From assembly GCA_030278955.1 (NCBI GenBank), contig JAOANR010000010.1:10943884-11007883 (forward strand): a stretch of 64,000 nt of DNA, in the 5' to 3' direction. Source of the DNA: Hygrophila difformis (lineage: Eukaryota > Streptophyta > Magnoliopsida > Lamiales > Acanthaceae). Position 1 is the stretch's first letter. Every line of letters begins with the position of its first letter. Positions 56,665-64,000 of this stretch are shown here, piece after piece. The notes beneath the pieces are model-generated. The model did not search any database. It was not told the origin of the DNA and worked only from the letters and a program-made list of their open reading frames with translations. Made by a program: the position numbers and the translations under genes.

Positions 56665-58390
56665 GATCTCCTTAATTGTGTTGGGTCATCTGTCGAGGGT
56701 CCCTTCCCGTATATTGGCTATTGGCGCTTACATTACATGCTCCATCAATGGGAAAAAAGTATTTCTTTTTGTAGTAATAATATTATTGTATATACAATAC
56801 TACTTTTTGATAATATACACAGTACTAGCGTACTAACGGGTGAAAAAAGATGTTCCAATTTTCCATGTGTACGTGTTTTAATTTTTTTTTTTGGTGGAAA
56901 TAAATTTCACAAATGAAATGCGGTCAATATACAGGCGGGGCTCTGGGGTCGGACTCCGATGAATCACTTGTTGAAAACTTTGACCAGAATTGGACATACT
57001 GAGCCGTGCCTTTAATTAAATAATCTCCTGGTATTCCCGAAAAAAAAATAATCTCCTGGTCGTTCAATAGAGATAAAGTTTCAATCGTTAAATACTGAGA
57101 CTGTGATACCCACTCCAAGCGTTCGTTTAATTAAATAATCTCCTGTTCGGACTCCGGAAAATTGCAGTTAAATACCCCACTCCAACAATACTGAGACTGT
57201 GATACCCCTATAATATAATACTCACATTTCGATACCTCCCCAATATTTTTGAGTTTCTTTCAAAATTAATAAGTACGAAAAGACTATATTGCCCTTACAA
57301 CAAAGAAAGAGTGAAATTAATGGGGAAGGGCAGCAGGGAGAATTCCACTTTATGTCACTTCCACCTTGCCTCGGTTTTGAAACTGCCTAAAGAAGTTAAT
57401 TTTGAGTGCCCACGTCTCCCACCACCGGCGTTCATTACCAGAGGAGTTAAAGAGGCACAAGAGTTCGTTTCATTTCGCCCAGCAGTTCGTGCGTTTGATT
57501 TCGGCTTCCAATGGAGAATCGAAGTGGAAGAAGCGATTTAAAGAGGCTGAACAATCGAAGAGGAAGGAAGAGTTTTGAATACCCATCAATTTCGGTTCTT
57601 CAAAGGTACCAAATTTCCGACTTCATTCTGCAATAGGTGTTTACATCGATTTATGGTTGAATGTGTGTTTTGTGGCATGCGGTGTTGGAAGCTTGGATAG
57701 ACTTTGAGAATGGGTTTTTTGATAGGTTTGAACCTGGGTTTTTGCTTTGAAAGTATAGAGCGGTTGCAGTCGGGCTTTTCTTAGAGGGTTTAGGGTTGCT
57801 TTGTTGGACTGTGATTTGCCATTTATTACTGGTAAAGCATGAAAATGTTTGTGTTTGTTGTTTGTTGATTGATGCAGTTTGGGTAATTTACATGAAACAT
57901 TTTGTGCGATACCACGATTCATGTCACAATACACTTGTGTTTGTTGTAGTTTTTGAGATACCATGGAGATTCATGAGGTACACCACTGTTTTGGGGTTGA
58001 TTTTGTGCAGTTTGGCGAATAGAAATGGCTAGGGATGATTATGTTTGAGATACCACAGTGTTTGTGGAATACACCACTGTTATTGGACTTGATTTTGTGA
58101 ATCTTAGTGAATTGAATAGAGATGAGTATGTTTGATTTTGGTGTGTGTGTTTAGATAGCAGTGATTCTAGTGAATATTAGAATATTTTTGGCATGGTTTT
58201 GTCCACTCCGTTGAATAGAAAATAATAATAATGTTGCATATGGTGTTTTGGGAATTAAGAGTAATATATGTTGGTGTCACTTTATTTTACCATCAGTGTT
58301 TTGAATTACTTGTCCATTGTTCTAGGAGTGTAGTATCGTTCATTATCTTGTCCAGTACTCCATGTTATGTTCGTCGAAATAGTGATGATT
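56665..58390. other. Intergenic sequence with degenerate repeats; possible MULE end
   Basis: No gene is supported. At 56882-57180 there is a T-run followed by GGTGGAAATAAATTTCAC (perhaps a reversed retroposon tail) and twice-repeated AATTAAATAATCTCCTG and ATACTGAGACTGTGATACCC blocks. Near 57230-57310, ACTATATTGCCCTTACAAC resembles Mutator-like terminal repeats. At 57954-58133, a duplication of about 92 bp carries GAGATACCA...TACACCACTGTT...TTGATTTTGTG in each copy. Confidence 0.3.
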
Positions 58391-58415
58391 AGTGGATTTG
58401 GCAGGCAACGAACGA

Positions 58416-58598
58416 ATGGCACCGAAAATGAAAGGAGCTGTGAAGAAAGAGACGAAGAAGGGAACGAAGAAGGGAATAGACGGTGGGGCAGATATAACTG
58501 CCAGGTGCAGCCTTAACGTGCTGCACGATGCCATGGCGGACAATGCGAATGTCAGCCCTGTGACCGCATTCACACCGTATGCCGCGCGGAAATCGTAA
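58416..58598 (+). CDS. Short reading frame (60 aa) after a possible splice acceptor, unknown
   Basis: The frame starts at ATG 58416 just after TTTGGCAG (58397-58404), a plausible intron acceptor. It begins with a Lys-rich stretch (KKETKKGTKKG), then ITARCSLNVLHDAM. The local GC content is higher than in the flanks, unlike most of the surrounding DNA. It recalls the basic N-terminal exons of MULE-carried (DUF1985/Ulp1-type) proteins, but I cannot establish homology. It may equally be a gene fragment or chance. Confidence 0.2.
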   Translation: MAPKMKGAVKKETKKGTKKGIDGGADITARCSLNVLHDAMADNANVSPVTAFTPYAARKS

Positions 58599-59082
58599 AT
58601 CCATAGTATCTAGTGTGTGTCGATCGGCCGCCACTCTTCCAGCTGTGTTTTGAGAATTCCTGCCGCTATAATCCATCGCTTCTGGATTTAGATTGCTAAA
58701 GGCAAAAAAATGTTAAGAGTGTTAGAAAGAGGGATGCTCTGAAAATTATGGTGGATGGATAGGTTATATAGAGATTGGAGGCTTTGGAGACCAGTCATGA
58801 GGGGTCAAAATTGGGAAGTGTGAGAATGAGATAAAGTTACTTTTCAGAGATTCTTCTATGCACTTGGCAGATTTCCTTCAAGAAATGAAGTCATGAATTG
58901 ATGGTTGGTTGTCCCATCTGTACTAATTGAGGGAAAATCCATGAGCCAATACCGTCCTTTCATTTGGTACCAACATTTCCCTATGATAGCACCATACATG
59001 ACGAATAGGAATATTTTATGATTGTTACTGATTCGTTGTGGTCCGAACTATATTTGTTTGTTCATAATCTACCCTTGATAAC
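58599..59082. other. Transition sequence before the satellite
   Basis: About 480 bp with no recognised gene or repeat. The satellite starts abruptly at 59083 after ACCCTTGATAAC. Confidence 0.5.
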
Positions 59083-62000
59083 GAACAAGCTTCATTAACA
59101 CATTCCCCCAACCCTATGTGCCACAATTGTGCATCCAAACATTATGTGAGTAAGGTTCAAACATAATGGTGTTATCTCCAAGCAGAGGAGTACTTCACAA
59201 TAACAATGTCCAGTGTAGTCCAAGTCCTTATGTAGAGTGTTGTTGGGTAACCACACAGTCCTAAGTACTAAGTTATTGATTTGAGCTCGTTAATGGCATC
59301 CAGGCACTTTAATTTACACTCGTAACGAATCTATATGATTGATTATGTTGAATGAAGCACGAACAAGCTTCATTAACACATTCCCCCAACCCTATGCGCC
59401 ACAATTGTGCATCCAAACATTATGTGAGTAAGGTTCAAACATAATGGTGCTATCTCCAAGCAGAGCAGTACTTTACAAGAACAATGTCCAGTGTAGTCCA
59501 AGTCCTTATGTGGTGTGTTGTTGGGTAACCACACAGTCCTAAGTACTAAGTTGTTGATTTGAGCACGTTAATGGCATCCAGACACTTTAATTTACACTCG
59601 TAACGAATCCATATGATTGATTATGTTGAATGAAGCACGAACAAGCTTCATTAACACATTCTCCCAACCCTATGTGTCACAATTGTACATCCAAACATTA
59701 TGTGAGTGAGGTTCAAACATAATGGTGCTATCTCCAAGCAGAGGAGTACTTCACAAGAACAATGTCCAGTGTAGTCCAAGTCCTTGTGTGGTGTGTTTTT
59801 GGGTAACCACACAGTCCTAAGTACTGAGTTGTTGATTCGAGCTCGTCAATGGCATCCGGACACTTTAATTTACACTCATAACGAATCCATATGATAGATT
59901 ATGTTGAATGAAGCACGAACAAGCTTCATTAACACATTCCCCCAACCCTATGTGCCACAATTGTGCATCCAAACATTATGTGAGTGAGGTTCAAACATAA
60001 TGGTGCTATCTCCAAGCAGAGGAGTACTTCACAAGAACAATGTCCAGTGTAGTCCAAGTCCTTGTGTGGTGTGTTGTTGGGTAACCACACAGTCCTAAGT
60101 ACTAAGTTGTTGATTTGAGCTCGTTAATGGCATCCAGACACTTTCATTTACACTCATAACGAATCCATATGATTGATTATGTTGAATGAAGCACGAACAA
60201 GCTTCATTAACACATTCTCCCAACCCTATGTGCCACAATTGTGCATCTAAACATTATGTGAGTGAGGTTCAAACATAATGGTGCTATCTCCAAGCAGAGG
60301 AGTACTTCACAAGAACAATGTCCAGTGTAGTCCAAGTCCTTGTGTGGTGTGTTTTTGGGTAACCACACAGTCCTAAGTACTAAGTTGTTGATTTAAGCTC
60401 GTTAATGGCATCCAGGCACTTTAATTTACACTCATAACGAATTCATATGATTGATTATGTTGAATGAAGCACGAACAAGCTTCATTAACACATTCTCCCA
60501 ACCCTATGTGCCACAATTGTGCATCCAAACATTACGTGAGTGAGGTTCAAACATAATGGTGCTATCTCCAAGCAGAGGAGTACTTCACAAGAACAATGCC
60601 CAGTGTAGTCCAAGTCCTTATGTAGAGTGTTGTTGGGTAACCACACAGACTTAAGTACAAAGTTGTTGATTTGAGCACGTTAATGGCATCCTGATACTTT
60701 CATTTACACTCATAACGAATCCATATGATTGATTATGTTGAATGAAGCACGAACAAGCTTCATTAACACATTCTCCCAACCCTATGTGCCACAATTGTGC
60801 ATCTAAACATTATGTGAGTGAGGTTCAAACATAATGGTGCTATTTCCAAGCAGATGAGTACTTCACAAGAACAATGTCCAGTGTAGTCCAAGTCCTTGTG
60901 TGGTGTGTTTTTGGGTAACCACACAGTCCTAAGTACTAAGTTGTTGATTTGAGCTCGTTAATGGCATCCAGGCACTTTAATTTACACTCATAACGAATTC
61001 ATATGATTGATTATGTTGAATGAAGCACGAACAAGCTTCATTAACACATTCTCCCAACCCTATGTGCCACAATTGTGCATCCAAACATTATGTGAGTGAG
61101 GTTCAAACATAATGGTGCTATCTCCAAGCAGGGGAGTACTACACAAGAACAATGTCCAGTGTAGTCCAAGTCCTTGTGTGTTGTGTTTCTGGGTAACCAC
61201 ACAGTCCTAAGTACTGAGTTGTTGATTTGAGCTCGTTAATGGCATCCAGGCACTTTAATTTACACTCATAACGAATCCATATGATAGATTATGTTGAATG
61301 AAGCACGAACAAGCTTCATTAACACATTCCCCCAACCCTATGTGCCACAATTGTGCATCCAAACATTATGTGAGTGAGGTTCAAACATAATGGCGCTATC
61401 TCCAAGCAGAGGAGTACTTCACAAGAACAATGTCCAGTGTAGTCCAAGTCCTTGTGTGGTGTGTTTTTGGGTAAACACACAGTCCTAAGTACTAAGTTGT
61501 TGATTTGAGCTCGTTAATGGCATCCAGGCACTTTAATTTACACTCATAACGAATTCATATGATTGATTATGTTGAATGAAGCACGAACAAGCTTCATTAA
61601 CACATTCTCCCAACCCTATGTGCCACAATTGTGCATCCAAACATTATGTGAGTGAGGTTCAAACATAATGGTTGTATCTCCAAGCAGAGTAGTACGTCAC
61701 AAGAACAATGTCCAGTGTAGTCCAAGTCCTTGTGTGGTGTGTTGTTGGGTAACCACACAGTCCTAAGTACTAAGTTGTTGATTTGAGCACGTTAATGGCA
61801 TCCAGACACTTTCATTTACACTCATGACGAATCCATATGATTGATTATGTTGAATGAAGCACGAACAAGCTTCATTAACACATTCCCCCAACCCTATGTG
61901 CCACAATTGTGCATCCAAACATTATGTGAGTGAGGTTCAAACATAATGGTGCTATCTCCAAGCAGAGGAGTACTTCACAAGGACAATGTCTAGTGTAGTC

Positions 62001-64000
62001 CAAGTCGTTGTGTGGTGTGTTGTTGGGTAACCACACAGTCCTAAGTACTAAGTTGTTGATTTGAGCTCGTCAATGGCATCCGGGCACTTTAATTTACACT
62101 CATAACGAATCCATATGATAGATTATGTTGAATGAAGCACGAACAAGCTTCATTAACACATTCCCCCAACCCTATGTGCCACAATTGTGCATCCAAACAT
62201 TATGTGAGTGAGGTTCAAACATAATGGTGCTATCTCCAAGCAGAGGAGTACTTCACAAGAACAATGTCCAGTGTAGTCCAAGTCGTTGTGTGGTGTGTTG
62301 TTGGGTAACCACACAGTCCTAAGTACTAAGTTGTTGATTTGAGCACGTTAATGGCATCCAGACACTTTCATTTACACTCATAACGAACGAATCCATATGA
62401 TTGATTATGTTGAATGAAGCACGAACAAACTTCATTAACACATTCTCCCAACTCTATGTGCCACAATTGTGCATCCAAACATTATGTGAGTGAGGTTCAA
62501 ACATAATAGTGCTATCTCCAAGCAGAGGAGTACTTCACAATAACAATGTCCAGTGTAGTCCAAGTCCTTATGTAGAGTGTTGTTGGGTAACCTCACAGTC
62601 CTAAGTTCTAAGTTGTTGATTTGAGCTCGTTAATGGCATCCAGGCACTATAATTTACACTCGTAACGAATCTATATGATTGATTATGTTGAATGAAGCAC
62701 GAACAAGCTTCATTAACACATTCCCCCAACCCTATGCGCCACAATTGTGCATCCAAACATTATGTGAGTAAGGTTCAAACATAATGGTGCTATCTCCAAG
62801 CAGAGCAGTACTTTACAAGAACAATGTCCATTGTAGTCCAAGTCCTTATGTGGTGTGTTGTTGGGTAACCACAAAGTCCTAAGTACTAAGTTGTTGATTT
62901 GAGCACGTTAATGGCATCCAGACACTTTCATTTACACTCATAACGAATTCATATGATTGATTATGTTGAATGAAGCACGAATAAGCTTCATTAACACATT
63001 CTCCCAACCCTATGTGCCACAATTGTGCATCCAAACATTATGTGAGTGAGGTTCAAACATAATGGTGCTATCTCCAAGCAGAGGAGTACTTCACAAGAAT
63101 AATGTCCAGTGTAGTCCAAGTCCTTGTGTGGTGTGTTTCTGGGTAACCACACAGTCCTAAGTACTGAGTTGTTGATTTGAGCTCGTTAATGGCATCCAGG
63201 CACTTTAATTTACACTCATAACGAATCCATATGATAGATTATGTTGAATGAAGCACGAACAAGCTTCATTAACACATTCCCCCAACCCTATGTGCCACAA
63301 TTGTGCCTCCAAACATTATGTGAGTGAGGTTCAAACATAATGGTGCTATCTCCAAGCAGAGGAGTACTTCACAATAACAATGTCCAGTGTAGTCCAAGTC
63401 CTTATGTAGAGTGTTGTTGGGTAACCACACAGTCCTAAGTACTAAGTTGTTGATTTGAGCTCGTTAATGGCATCCAGGCACTTTAATTTACACTCATAAC
63501 GAATTCATATGATTGATTATGTTGAATGAAGCACGAACAAGCTTCATTAACACATTCTCCCAACCCTATGTGCCACAATTGTGCATCCAAACATTATGTG
63601 AGTGAGGTTCAAACATAATGGTGCTATCTCCAAGCAGAGTAGTACGTCACAAGAACAATGTCCAGTGTAGTCCAAGTCCTTGTGTGGTGTGTTGTTGGGT
63701 AACCACACAGTCCTAAGTACTAAGTTGTTGATTTGAGCACGTTAATGGCATCCAGACACTTTCATTTACACTCATAACGAATCCATATGATTGATTATGT
63801 TGAATGAAGCACGAACAAGCTTCATTAACACATTCCCCCAACCCTATGTGTCACAATTGTGCATCCAAACATTATGTGAGTGAGGTTCAAACATAATGGT
63901 GCTATCTCCAAGCAGAGGAGTACTTCACAAGAACAATGTCCAGTGTAGTCCAAGTCGTTGTGTGGTGTGTTGTTGGATAACCACACAGTCCTAAGTACTA
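59083..64000. repeat. 278-bp satellite array, about 17.7 monomers, continues beyond window
   Basis: Units start with GAACAAGCTTCATTAACAC at 59083, 59361, 59639, 59917, 60195 and so on, every 278 bp. One unit carries a 4-bp duplication (ACGAACGAATCC near 62387), so the following start is 62423 and then 62701, 62979, 63257, 63535 and 63813. Monomers are about 95% alike, with diagnostic variants (CCCCC or CTCCC after CATT; GTGTTGTTGG, GTGTTTTTGG or GTGTTTCTGG; GATTGATT or GATAGATT). Almost every monomer has a HindIII site, so digestion should give a ladder. No coding potential. Confidence 0.97.

Noticed and set aside
59083..64000. CRISPR-like array
   Set aside because: The units are fully repeated without unique spacers and are 278 bp long; this is plant satellite DNA.

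Overview
This is a stretch of plant (eudicot-type) nuclear DNA. It is AT-rich and carries plant-type Copia, LINE, SINE, Helitron and MITE families, a fragment of a plant NRT1/PTR-family (NPF) transporter gene with plant-type splice sites, and a long satellite array. I see no intact host gene. Almost everything that can be explained is a transposable element or what is left of one, and the elements are nested deeply enough to give the order of many insertions.

Layout. 1-3481: two Helitron-like copies, head to tail on the minus strand. The inner one (711-3481) carries a 1.2-kb retroposed insert (15-bp target duplication) and a small hAT-like MITE. 3534-7391: host-like sequence with tRNA-related SINEs and a broken NPF gene (5729-6453). 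A MITE interrupts its exon 1 at codon 4, its later exons are missing, and SINE sequence lies just downstream of exon 2. 7392-16058: a complete but decayed 8.66-kb Copia element on the minus strand, with 667/668-bp LTRs, a 5-bp target duplication, stop- and frameshift-ridden Gag-Pol, and an extra third ORF like that of Sirevirus-type elements. 18198-19558: a 1.34-kb foldback (MULE-like) element.

19606-56078 is one nested complex. A 6.6-kb L1-type LINE (minus strand, 19-bp target duplication) is split inside its RNase H coding region by a 29.8-kb block. That block is a non-coding LTR element on the minus strand in the arrangement LTR-internal-LTR-internal-LTR, with 4.88-kb LTRs, outer 5-bp duplications and an Athila/Tat-like primer site. 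The first internal region holds a 7.38-kb coding-free LTR element (plus strand) with 3.2-kb LTRs around only 0.93 kb. The third LTR holds a 2.84-kb solo LTR of a related family. Uninterrupted paralogous copies in the window prove each insertion site.

56079-59082 holds one more SINE, degenerate repeats and a possible gene or MULE fragment. 59083-64000 is a 278-bp satellite (about 17.7 monomers, running off the window) with higher-order organisation.

The most unusual features are the three-LTR non-coding element with clusters of a 20-bp perfect palindrome in its LTRs, and LTRs of the plus-strand family carrying interchangeable minisatellite cassettes, one of which repeats a sequence resembling the Pol III B box. 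Calls rest on reading the sequence; no database search was possible.
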